Shown piece by piece: positions 33,813 to 43,360 of a DNA stretch of 64,000 nucleotides (within the stretch, counting starts at the first letter, position 1; every line of letters starts with the position of its first letter). This DNA comes from Jatrophihabitans sp. (GTDB taxonomy: Bacteria; Actinomycetota; Actinomycetes; Mycobacteriales; Jatrophihabitantaceae): NCBI GenBank assembly GCA_036389035.1, contig DASVQQ010000007.1, positions 186,001-250,000 of the forward strand, written 5' to 3'. A model generated the notes under the pieces. The model searched no databases, was not told where the DNA came from, and saw nothing but the letters and a program-made list of their open reading frames with translations. The position numbers were made by a program, and so were the translations under genes.

Positions 33813-34844
33813 TTATTCCTCGAAGAAATAGCCCGCTGGAATGGCCAACCTTTGGAGTTCACTGATGGGCATGCGATCAATTGCACGATGTAAAGCACTC
33901 CGCAAGCCGCTTACCTGCTCATTTGGCATTTTTTCGGAGTGTGGACTACTGCCTGACTCATCAGTGGTTCCGACGTGGGGTGTAGTCTTTTGTCGAAGAT
34001 ATGCAGTCAGGAGCGTTTCGTAAGTCTCGCGAAGAGAACTGCTTATTAATGGGATAGCGATTCTGTCATTACTTTGGTCAGCACTTGGCAGTGTTCCCTC
34101 ACCCTCACTGGAGTCAATGTTTACAGTAATGGGCGGCTCCTGCTGCTGCTGCCACTTCTCTGCTTCGGCACGCACAAGGGAATTACGGAAACGCGCAAAA
34201 CGCGCTTGATAATCAGGAATTCCATGAAGAAGTGCGAGGAATACTTTTTCTGGACGTGCAGTTTGAAGTGCAGCGAGGAGCAACTCGCGTAATTTATCAT
34301 CGCCAACCTTCGTGGCAAATTCGCGCATCCACTCAAGTTGTTGGTGTATAGGGATAGCAGATACCGGAACGTACCTCGTAGGCTCAGCCGCTACCGATGC
34401 TCGGCTTGCCGCACTGCGTTCGGGTTCGAGCGGTACTGCTTCTGTCGGAAACCAAAGGAAGCGATCTTGTTCCTTATCATAATAGCGTGATAAGTTCGGC
34501 GTCCAATCAGTGAGCGCGCGCCACAGGTCGCTGCGAATCCGTCGCTCAGCTTGAGCTGATGAGGGTTGTGAATCGCCGATCAATCGGACTGCAATATCAC
34601 CTTGCCGAGAGTCATCTAATGTAATCATACCGCGGTCTTCCGCTATCGCAAGAAAATCGCGGAATCGTTTACATCCAACCCTCGCAGGAGTAAAGCCGCC
34701 GTATGTGAATCGGCCCATAGCGAGTCGAACTTCGCTTGCTGTAGGGGCACGTTCAGATGACGATAAACTTGAAACCGCTTTGGGCAAAACCTCTAATGCC
34801 TCAAGCAGCGCGGCTTCTACAAGATCTGGTTGGGGGACATCCAT
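33813..34844 (-). CDS. OST-HTH/LOTUS-domain protein in a low-G+C island
   Basis: 343 residues. Residues about 10-90 fit an OST-HTH (LOTUS) winged helix: helices around LEALEVLPKAV, SEVRLAMGRF, then FTPARVGCKRFRDFLAIAED and a GDIAVRLIG wing. Such domains bind RNA in bacterial NYN/LabA-type proteins. Residues about 105-135 (LWRALTDWTPNLSRYYDKEQ, DRFLWFPTE) and 175-230 (KVFLALLHGIPDYQARFARF) recall UPF0158-type proteins. The tail is Ser/Glu/Pro-rich. AAGGAG lies five bases before ATG 34844. First gene of a two-gene operon. Confidence 0.72.
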   Translation of the reverse strand: MDVPQPDLVEAALLEALEVLPKAVSSLSSSERAPTASEVRLAMGRFTYGGFTPARVGCKRFRDFLAIAEDRGMITLDDSRQGDIAVRLIGDSQPSSAQAERRIRSDLWRALTDWTPNLSRYYDKEQDRFLWFPTEAVPLEPERSAASRASVAAEPTRYVPVSAIPIHQQLEWMREFATKVGDDKLRELLLAALQTARPEKVFLALLHGIPDYQARFARFRNSLVRAEAEKWQQQQEPPITVNIDSSEGEGTLPSADQSNDRIAIPLISSSLRETYETLLTAYLRQKTTPHVGTTDESGSSPHSEKMPNEQVSGLRSALHRAIDRMPISELQRLAIPAGYFFEE

Positions 34845-35286
34845 TGCTACTCCTTAGTTAAGAACAGGTTAGAGAGTTTAAAAACTCTCTAACCTGTCAT
34901 AGCTTTGGAAGTAGCACCGGCTTCAGAAACAATCAGCTCTGCTTCCCCGCAGGGGTCCGAATCGCTGGTTAGGGTACCTACTGCGCATCAGTAACCACAA
35001 CTATCGGACTGGCTGGTTGCCCACACCTCGTCGCCTTCCTCCCCAAAGGAAACGAAGCTTCAGCACTCTCCATGGGCAGTATGCCGGGCGGCGTACCTGG
35101 AAGTCAAGGAGCTCCGCTTACTTAGGGCACACCTACATACATTACCGACATCGTCTTAAGGCGATCCTTCACCGTCGCGATCAGTTGCTCAACCGTAGGG
35201 CTGGCCGCAGCCATTAGGCTTGCCGGGATTCGGCGAGACGCAAGCAGATGCGTCGCCGGCGAGTTCGGCAGAGAAGAGATTCCGAC
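34845..35286. other. gene-free region between the low-G+C island and ybaB
   Basis: 442 bases. The left end holds the perfect palindrome (34864-34897) and promoter-like elements for the minus-strand operon. The rest (34900-35220) has lower G+C than the chromosome and two short overlapping frames (35017-35217 plus, 35124-35216 minus) with no family resemblance. It looks like the right flank of an acquired segment; G+C recovers at about 35220. No terminal direct repeat, tRNA or integrase was found. Confidence 0.5.
34864..34897 (-). promoter_or_regulatory. perfect 34-bp palindrome upstream of the OST-HTH operon
   Basis: The arms ACAGGTTAGAGAGTTT (34864-34879) and AAACTCTCTAACCTGT (34882-34897) are exact inverted complements around AA. 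They lie 20 bases before the ATG at 34844, between the ribosome site AAGGAG and a TATGAC -10-like element on the minus strand. A regulator operator overlapping the transcription start, or a stable 5' hairpin, are both possible. Confidence 0.85.
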
Positions 35287-35628
35287 GTGCGACCAGGTGG
35301 CCAGCCCAACATGCAGCAGCTGATGAAGCAGGCGCAGAAGATGCAGCAGCAGCTTGCCGAAGCTCAGGCCGAACTTGCCGTCACCGAGGTGGACGGCTCG
35401 GCCGGTGGCGGCATGGTCAGCGCCAAGGTGACCGGCAGCGGCGAGCTGCTGGCGATCACCATCGACCCGCGGGCGGTCGATCCCGACGACGTCGAGACCT
35501 TGCAGGACCTGGTGGTCGCCGCCGTCCGCGACGCCACCCGACAGGCCAGCGCGCTCGCGGCCGACAAGCTCGGCCCGCTGACCGGTGGCATGGGCGGCCT
35601 CGGCGGGCTGGGCATTCCCGGCCTGTGA
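35287..35628 (+). CDS. YbaB/EbfC-family nucleoid-associated protein
   Basis: 113 residues. Family hallmark: [19 protein letters not shown] coiled helix, then a beta hairpin [21 protein letters not shown] and [20 protein letters not shown] dimeric DNA-binding protein encoded between dnaX and recR in most actinomycetes. The GTG at 35287 follows GAGAAGAG; longer in-frame starts give a basic tail not found in the family. Its stop overlaps recR (TGATG). Confidence 0.93.
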   Translation: MRPGGQPNMQQLMKQAQKMQQQLAEAQAELAVTEVDGSAGGGMVSAKVTGSGELLAITIDPRAVDPDDVETLQDLVVAAVRDATRQASALAADKLGPLTGGMGGLGGLGIPGL

Positions 35629-36224
35629 TGTACGAGGGCGCGGTCCAGGATCTGATCGACGAGCTCGGCCGGCTGCCCGGCATCGGTCCCAAGAGCGCGC
35701 AGCGGATCGCCTTTCACCTGCTGGCCGCCGAGTCGGTGGACGTCGACCGGCTGGCCGCGATCCTGCGCCGGGTCAAGGCCGAGGTGAAGTTCTGCCGGGT
35801 CTGCGGAAACGTCACCGACTCCGACGAGTGCCGGATCTGCCGTGACACCCGCCGGGACCCCACCGTGATCTGCGTGGTCGAGGAGCCCAAGGACGTCATC
35901 GCGGTGGAGCGCACCCGGGAGTTCCGCGGTCGCTATCACGTGCTGGGCGGCGCGATCAGCCCGATCGACGGCATCGGCCCGGACGACCTGCGGGTGCGTG
36001 AGCTGTTGCAGCGGCTGTCCGACGGCACGGTCACCGAGCTGATCCTGGCCACCGACCCCAACCTCGAGGGCGAGGCGACCGCCACCTACCTCGCCCGGCT
36101 GATCAAGCCGATGGGCGTCACCGTGAGCAGGCTGGCCAGCGGCCTTCCCGTGGGCGGTGACCTCGAGTACGCCGATGAGGTGACCCTCGGGCGGGCCTTC
36201 TCCGGCCGGCGAGCTGTCGAGTAG
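35628..36224 (+). CDS. recR: recombination protein RecR
   Basis: 198 residues. Helix-hairpin-helix [19 protein letters not shown], Cys4 zinc finger [16 protein letters not shown], Toprim segment [16 protein letters not shown], and a C-terminal Walker-like [18 protein letters not shown]. Works with RecF/RecO in gap repair. ATG 35628 overlaps the YbaB stop by one base. Standard dnaX-ybaB-recR order except for the insertion upstream of ybaB. Confidence 0.97.
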   Translation: MYEGAVQDLIDELGRLPGIGPKSAQRIAFHLLAAESVDVDRLAAILRRVKAEVKFCRVCGNVTDSDECRICRDTRRDPTVICVVEEPKDVIAVERTREFRGRYHVLGGAISPIDGIGPDDLRVRELLQRLSDGTVTELILATDPNLEGEATATYLARLIKPMGVTVSRLASGLPVGGDLEYADEVTLGRAFSGRRAVE

Positions 36225-36227
36225 GCG

Positions 36228-37382
36228 ATGAGCCCCGAGCGCGGGGGTGCGGGAGCCGACGGGACGTCGCGGTGGCCGGCGCCGGATTCGCAGCCGTCCG
36301 CTCTGCCGGGCTCGCAGCCGTCCGCTCCGCCGCCGGCCTGGCCGGTCCGGCAGCTGCATCCGGTGCCGTTGGCGGCGCACGCCCCTGCTCCACCGGCCGC
36401 GCTCCGGCCGGGTCGCCGCCGGCGTGGCTGGCGGCTGGCGCTGGCCGCGCTGCTGTCGGCCGTGCTCGCCGTCGCGCTGGGCCTGCTGGCCCTGGACCGG
36501 CACGCCGAGCGGTCCAGTCCGGAATCGGTTGCTCGCAGCTACTTCCAAGCCCTGGCCGACGGCGACGCCCCGGCCGCGCTGGCCCTGGCCGCGGACCCGC
36601 CGCGCGGGCAGTGGCTGACCAGCGTGGTGCTGGGACAGCAGTTGCGGCTGGCGCCGCTTGCCGACATCTCGGTTCGGCCGGCCAGCCGGCTCGGCTCCAC
36701 GGCCACGGTCGAGGTGCGTTACCGGCTGCTGTTCGGCTCCGGCGCCCGATCGGTCTCCGACACGGCGCGGCTGACCCGCCGTGGCTCGTCCTGGTGGATG
36801 AGCCGGGTGGCCAGCACGGTGCGTGTCACCGCCGGCTCGCCGGGGGCCGACCGGCTGCGGCTGGCCGGCCGGAAGCTGCCTGCCGCGGCCGTGATGCTGT
36901 TTCCCGGCGCGCTGCCCCTGGCCGCCGACCCGCCGGGTTTGCGGGTGCGCGACACCGGCCCGGCGTCGGGCGCCGGTGACCGGCTGATGGTCCGGCTGGC
37001 CGACGCCGAGCTGCTGGCCAAGGTCGCGGTGTCGATGTCAGCGGCGCTGCGCGCGCAGGTCGAGCAGGCGGTGGACCGGTTGCTGGCCGGCTGCCTGAAG
37101 GGCTCGAACGACCCGCTGTGCCCGCTGCCGGGCTCGGACCGGCCGGTCCCGGGCTCGCTGCGCGGCAGCGCGCCGCTGATCAAAACCGTCACACCCCGGA
37201 TCGCGCTGGCGGCGGCCCAGCCCGGGGTGGTCAGCGTTCGCGCGAGGGTGCCGGTGCAGGGCAGCTGGCAGGTCTGGGACTTCGAGAACCAGGCGGTTCG
37301 GCGGACCGGCAAGGTGACTGTCGAGGTCAGCGCGCGGGTCGCCCTGGACCGGCCCGCCGTTGCGCGCTGGGACCCGCCGTGA
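36228..37382 (+). CDS. membrane-anchored extracellular protein of unknown function
   Basis: 384 residues. Pro/Ser-rich cytoplasmic N-terminus, basic patch PGRRRRGWRLA, one membrane helix (LAALLSAVLAVALGLLALD), then an extracellular domain beginning with SSPESVARSYFQALADGDAPAALAL, typical of NTF2/DUF4878-like cone folds. Three bases after recR, and overlapped by the mycosin-like protease (GTGA), so it may be a partner or substrate adaptor of that protease. No recognised catalytic motif. Confidence 0.72.
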   Translation: MSPERGGAGADGTSRWPAPDSQPSALPGSQPSAPPPAWPVRQLHPVPLAAHAPAPPAALRPGRRRRGWRLALAALLSAVLAVALGLLALDRHAERSSPESVARSYFQALADGDAPAALALAADPPRGQWLTSVVLGQQLRLAPLADISVRPASRLGSTATVEVRYRLLFGSGARSVSDTARLTRRGSSWWMSRVASTVRVTAGSPGADRLRLAGRKLPAAAVMLFPGALPLAADPPGLRVRDTGPASGAGDRLMVRLADAELLAKVAVSMSAALRAQVEQAVDRLLAGCLKGSNDPLCPLPGSDRPVPGSLRGSAPLIKTVTPRIALAAAQPGVVSVRARVPVQGSWQVWDFENQAVRRTGKVTVEVSARVALDRPAVARWDPP

Positions 37383-38674
37383 AGCGGCGGCCCGCGGCAG
37401 CCCTGATGGCAGCCCTGACGGCAGCCCTGATGGTGGCGGCGCTGCTGCCGGCGCCGGCGGTGGCCGCTCCCGGACCGCCGATGGCTCCGCAATGGTGGTT
37501 CGACACCTGGAAGGTCCCTGCGCTGCGGGCGGCCGGCGCGGACGGGCGGGGCATCACGGTCGCGGTGATCGACTCCGGCGTGCAGGCCGACATCCCCGAA
37601 CTGCGCGGCAAGGTGCTGCCCGGCGCTGATTTCATCGGCAACGGCAGCGACGGCCGTATCGACTATGACAATGACGCGTTCTCACACGGCACCGCGATGG
37701 CCTCGCTGATCGCGGCCGGTAAGGGCTTCGCAGACATCGAGGGACTGGTGCCGGCGGCCAAGATCCTGCCGATCGCGGTGCCGCTGGTGAACGTGGTCCG
37801 GCGGGGCGAGCCGCCCAAGAACAGCACCGCCAGAGCGATCAGGCACGCCGCCGACAACGGCGCCCGGATCATCAGCATGAGCTTGGGCGGGCCGCGGTCC
37901 GAGCACCGGCACCAGCTGCCGTGTCCGCAACCGATCCAGGACGCGGTGCTGCACGCGCTCGGCAAGGGCGTGATCGTGGTGGCCGCCTCGGGCAACTCCG
38001 GCGACTCCGGAAACCCGGTGGAGGAGCCCGGGGTCTGCCTCGGCGTGGTCTCGGTCGGCGCGGTGAACGCCCGGCTGGAGGTCACCGACTTCTCCTCCCG
38101 CCATCGCTACCTGAGCGTCACGGCTCCGGGAAGCAACATCGCGACGCTGACCCGCGAGCCGGGCACGGCCTACGCCGAGAGCGGCACCTCCCACGCCACC
38201 GCGATCACCTCGGGGGCGCTGGCCCTGATCTGGTCGAAGTACCCGCGCGAGAGCGCCCGCCAGATCCTGACCCGGTTGCTGGCCACCGTCACCGACCGCG
38301 GGCCGAAGGGGCGTGACCCGGCCTACGGGTTCGGCGTGATCAACCCGGCTGCCGCCATCGCCGCCAGCCCGGCGGTGGCGGCCGGTCCGAACCCGGTGCT
38401 GGACGCCGCCGCGCCGCTGCTGGCGCTGTCGCGGGCCCGCGCCAAGCCACCCAGCCCGCTGACGGTCACCAGCCGCCCGGACGCGGCGCTCGGCGAATAC
38501 CGGATCGGCGACCGGCCGGCCGAGCTGGACCAGAGCGTCTACCTGCCGGCGGCCGGTTCGGCTGTGTTCGGCGTCCTGGCGCTCGTCCTGCTGATCGCCG
38601 CCCTTCGACGGCGCCGGCGGCACCGGCGGGCGACCGCGATTCGGCGGTCGCCGCTGCCGGGGACGCCTGGGTGA
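37379..38674 (+). CDS. mycosin-like S8 serine protease, membrane-anchored
   Basis: 431 residues: signal peptide (AALMVAALLPAPAVAAPG), subtilase domain with catalytic Asp in TVAVIDSGV, His in FSHGTAMASL and Ser in ESGTSHATAIT, then a C-terminal helix (AVFGVLALVLLIAALRRRRR). This is the mycosin (MycP) layout of type VII secretion. No ESX component (EccB/C/D/E, WXG100) is in the window. Start GTG 37379 overlaps the preceding gene by four bases. Confidence 0.85.
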   Translation: MKRRPAAALMAALTAALMVAALLPAPAVAAPGPPMAPQWWFDTWKVPALRAAGADGRGITVAVIDSGVQADIPELRGKVLPGADFIGNGSDGRIDYDNDAFSHGTAMASLIAAGKGFADIEGLVPAAKILPIAVPLVNVVRRGEPPKNSTARAIRHAADNGARIISMSLGGPRSEHRHQLPCPQPIQDAVLHALGKGVIVVAASGNSGDSGNPVEEPGVCLGVVSVGAVNARLEVTDFSSRHRYLSVTAPGSNIATLTREPGTAYAESGTSHATAITSGALALIWSKYPRESARQILTRLLATVTDRGPKGRDPAYGFGVINPAAAIAASPAVAAGPNPVLDAAAPLLALSRARAKPPSPLTVTSRPDAALGEYRIGDRPAELDQSVYLPAAGSAVFGVLALVLLIAALRRRRRHRRATAIRRSPLPGTPG

Positions 38675-38846
38675 GGGTGCGATCCGCGCAGAGAATAGAG
38701 GGGACGTCTCCGAGGCCTGGCTGTTCAAGCACGCCGTTGCTCAGCGAACGGTCGGAAACGCCCCGTGTCTCTACAGTTACTCCGGGTGACCCATCCTGCG
38801 CAAGTTTCTTCCTTGCCCCATGCGGGATTCGTGATCGTCAGGCGGG

Positions 38847-40769
<1,923 letters not shown>

Positions 40770-40820
40770 CTAACGTCCCAGTGCCTCGTCGCGGCCGCGA
40801 AGGAGGAGCAGCGCGCGCAT
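40770..40820 (-). CDS. leuL: leucine leader peptide of the leuA attenuator
   Basis: A 16-codon frame, ATG 40820 to TAG 40770, reads MRALLLLRGRDEALGR. The four consecutive leucine codons (CTG CTC CTC CTT) at positions 4-7 are the classical sensor in leucine attenuation: ribosome stalling there would leave the following CGCGACGAGG free to pair with CCTCGTCGCG and prevent the terminator. No strong Shine-Dalgarno is visible. Known for actinomycete leuA genes; here it is deduced from sequence. Confidence 0.75.
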   Translation of the reverse strand: MRALLLLRGRDEALGR

Positions 40821-40925
40821 GGTGAGCCCAGGCTACCTGGTCGCGCTGATATTCTGCAGGGGCGTGGGCACCGTGATTGTGGTGCTCCCGCTCCGCGCCC
40901 CGATCCGAAAGACGGCCGATTACCT

Positions 40926-41594
40926 GTGGAACTCGAGTCAAACGGACTGAAAGCGCTCTACCGCAACCGCTTCGACAAGGAGTCCGAGCAGCGCCAGGAG
41001 ACCTGGGACGTGCTGTGCAAGCACTTCTTCCAGCAGTGGGTCCCCGCCGACGCCGTGGTGCTCGACCTGGCCGCCGGGCACTGCGAGTTCATCAACAACA
41101 TCCGGGCCGCCCGCCGGATCGCGGTCGACCTGAACCCCGATGTCAAGGTCCGGGCCGCCAGCGGTGTCGAGACGCACGTGCTGCGCTCCGATGACATGGT
41201 CGACATCGCCGAGCAGTCGATCGACGTGGTCTTCGTCAGCAACTTCTTCGAGCACATCAGCCGCGAGGCGATCCTCGCGACGCTGGTCGAGGTGCGCCGG
41301 GTGCTGCGGCCCGGTGGCCGGCTGCTGGTGCTGCAGCCCAACGTCCGCTACTGCGCGCGGGACTACTGGCAGTTCTTCGACCACATCACGCCGGTCGATG
41401 ACCGCGCCCTCACCGAGGCGTTCGCGGCCACCGGGTTCGACGTGATCAAGAACATCCCGCGGTTCCTGCCCTACACGACCAAGAGCCGGCTGCCCAACGG
41501 CCCGGCCCTGGTCAAGCTCTACCTGCGGGTGCCGCTGGCCTGGCGGGTGCTGGGCGCGCAGGCGTTCATGGTGACGACCCCGAAGCAGGACTAG
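40926..41594 (+). CDS. class I SAM-dependent methyltransferase of the glycan cluster
   Basis: 222 residues. Motif I VVLDLAAGHCEFINN, motif II region IDVVFVSNFFEHISRE, motif III VLRPGGRLLVLQPNVRYC, common in methyltransferases of polysaccharide clusters. The GTG at 40926 is chosen because the frame upstream reads through the leuA control region. Its TAG shares four bases (CTAG, 41591-41594) with the converging TAG of the opposite gene. Substrate unknown, possibly a sugar. Confidence 0.78.
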   Translation: MELESNGLKALYRNRFDKESEQRQETWDVLCKHFFQQWVPADAVVLDLAAGHCEFINNIRAARRIAVDLNPDVKVRAASGVETHVLRSDDMVDIAEQSIDVVFVSNFFEHISREAILATLVEVRRVLRPGGRLLVLQPNVRYCARDYWQFFDHITPVDDRALTEAFAATGFDVIKNIPRFLPYTTKSRLPNGPALVKLYLRVPLAWRVLGAQAFMVTTPKQD

Positions 41595-43360
41595 CAGCGC
41601 GCTCCGCCGGTGGCTGCCTTGATCCGGTAGATCTTGCGGCTTCCGAAGGCCGCGGACCGGGCGAGCGGGCCGTCGGCGGCCAGCGCCCTGGCCACGGTCG
41701 GGGCGTCCAGCCGGACCGCCGGGTTCTCGATGTCGGTCACGCCGTAGCGCCGGGCCACTTCGAGGATCTCGGCCAGCGAGCCGGTGGGCAGCGCGACGGT
41801 AGCGACGCCGGTGGCCTGGTTGACCTCCCACGGCTGGCGGGTCATCAGCACCACCGGGCGGCCGAGGCAGCCGGCCTCGGCCTTCAGCGGCGCGACCAGC
41901 GCGGCGGCAGCCTGGCCGATGCCGTTGTTGTGCCGGATGGTGGCCCGCGAGTGGTGGGCCACCGAGGTCAACGGGTAGCCGACCAGCAGGACGCAACAGA
42001 TCGCGGTCAGCGCCGGGTTCAGCCTCAGCCGGGCGAGCTGGACGACCGCGAGCACCAGCAGGATCGGCACCCCGGTGATCATCACCTTGACGATGGCGCC
42101 GCCTTGGGCGACCGCCGGCACGATGAGGGTGTTGAGGAAGAAGACCGCGAGCAGGAATCCGACCGGCGCCAGCCAGCTCGAGCGCAGCGCCGGCAGCGCC
42201 GCGGCCAGCCGCAGCCGGCCCGGCCGTGCCGGCTCCACCCGCCGGCCGTCCCGGTGCACTGCCAGGCTGCCGATGAGCAGCAGCACCAGCACCGAGACGA
42301 TCGGGCTCATCGCCTGGAACACCGCCTCGAGCTGCAGGTCGATCAGGTGGCCGCGGAGCGCGAAGAACTGGTTCAGGCCGCCTTCGAACAGCGCGCCCGG
42401 CGAGCGCTCCACCTGCGGGGCGAACAGGTTCTCGTAGTCGGCGATGAACGGAAAGGACGCCGCGGCCGGTGGCACCGGCGAGCCGAAGTGCGAGAGGTTG
42501 GTCAGCAGGTAGGGCGCCGACACCACCAGGTAGCCGGCCAGCAGCAGCCCGACCCGCAGGTAGACCCGGCTGTGCTCGTGCCACAGCAGCGCCGCGACGC
42601 CGAGCACGACGCACAGCAGCAGGCCCTCGCTGCGCGACATCGCGGCCAGCCCGGCGAACGCCCCGGCCGCCGCCCACAGCGCGGTCCAGCGGCGGGCGTA
42701 GATCGCGGCCGCCATCGCCGGCAACGCGAACGCGCCCAGGTAGATCGCGCTCTCGGCCTGCATGGCGTAGGCGGAGACCACCGGCTGCACCAGCGCCGCG
42801 GCCGCGCTGACCGCCGGCACCCACGGGGCGTCGCTCAGCGACCGGGCCAGGGCGTAGGCGCCGGCGCACATCAGCACGATCAGGGCGACGTTGAGCTCCA
42901 GCGCTGCCGGCAGGCCCGGTCGGTGGCGAAGGACCAGGGCCATCAGCTGCGACGGCAACGGCAGCCAGTAGTCGAAGGCGTAGTGGTGCAGCGGGGTGTC
43001 GGGCACCAGGAAGTGCCACACGTAGTCGATGACAGGTCCGCGTCCGGCCGCGATGTTCTCGGCCACCCCGTAGCTGAAGGCAGGGTCGGCGTGCCCCGGA
43101 AAGCGGGCGCTGTGCGCCACCGACACCCGGTAGCCGCACACCAGCGCGGTCAGCAGCAGCGCACCGAGGGCCGCCAGCAGCTCCACCCCGCGAGGGGTCA
43201 GGCGCAGCTGCCGCCGGCTGGCCGCCGGCTGGTCGCCGGTAGGCCGGTCAGGGGCTGCCCCAGCTGGCCGGTCAGAAGTGTCTACCAGCTCCGGATCGGT
43301 AGCCACCCGCTCACCGGCGGCTGTTCCAGCCGGCTCAGCAGGACTAGCGGGCTTCAGCAC
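41591..43360 (-). CDS. GT-C-like polytopic membrane glycosyltransferase (paralogue 2)
   Basis: 589 residues. A basic/proline-rich cytoplasmic N-terminus, about eleven hydrophobic helices and a conserved luminal loop early in the sequence (PGHADPAFSYGVAENIAAGRG, then WHFLVPDTPLHHYAFDYWLP). The layout suggests a GT-C-type enzyme that uses a polyprenyl-linked donor, though no DxD-type site is certain. It ends with SAAFGSRKIYRIKAATGGARC, almost identical to the end of the next gene, a tandem paralogue. Start GTG 43360 overlaps that gene by seven bases. Confidence 0.7.
   Translation of the reverse strand: MLKPASPAEPAGTAAGERVATDPELVDTSDRPAGAAPDRPTGDQPAASRRQLRLTPRGVELLAALGALLLTALVCGYRVSVAHSARFPGHADPAFSYGVAENIAAGRGPVIDYVWHFLVPDTPLHHYAFDYWLPLPSQLMALVLRHRPGLPAALELNVALIVLMCAGAYALARSLSDAPWVPAVSAAAALVQPVVSAYAMQAESAIYLGAFALPAMAAAIYARRWTALWAAAGAFAGLAAMSRSEGLLLCVVLGVAALLWHEHSRVYLRVGLLLAGYLVVSAPYLLTNLSHFGSPVPPAAASFPFIADYENLFAPQVERSPGALFEGGLNQFFALRGHLIDLQLEAVFQAMSPIVSVLVLLLIGSLAVHRDGRRVEPARPGRLRLAAALPALRSSWLAPVGFLLAVFFLNTLIVPAVAQGGAIVKVMITGVPILLVLAVVQLARLRLNPALTAICCVLLVGYPLTSVAHHSRATIRHNNGIGQAAAALVAPLKAEAGCLGRPVVLMTRQPWEVNQATGVATVALPTGSLAEILEVARRYGVTDIENPAVRLDAPTVARALAADGPLARSAAFGSRKIYRIKAATGGARC

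Noticed and set aside
34864-34897. Reading the palindrome as a Rho-independent terminator
   Set aside because: No gene ends beside it on either strand, and the AT-rich centre lies in the loop, not after the stem; an operator or 5' hairpin fits better.
34898-34990. tRNA-like T-arm text (GGGGTCCGAATCGCTGG)
   Set aside because: No matching acceptor, D or anticodon stems could be drawn around it.
35017-35217. 66-codon plus frame and a 31-codon minus frame (35124-35216) between the island and ybaB
   Set aside because: No ribosome site, no family resemblance, and they overlap antisense to each other.
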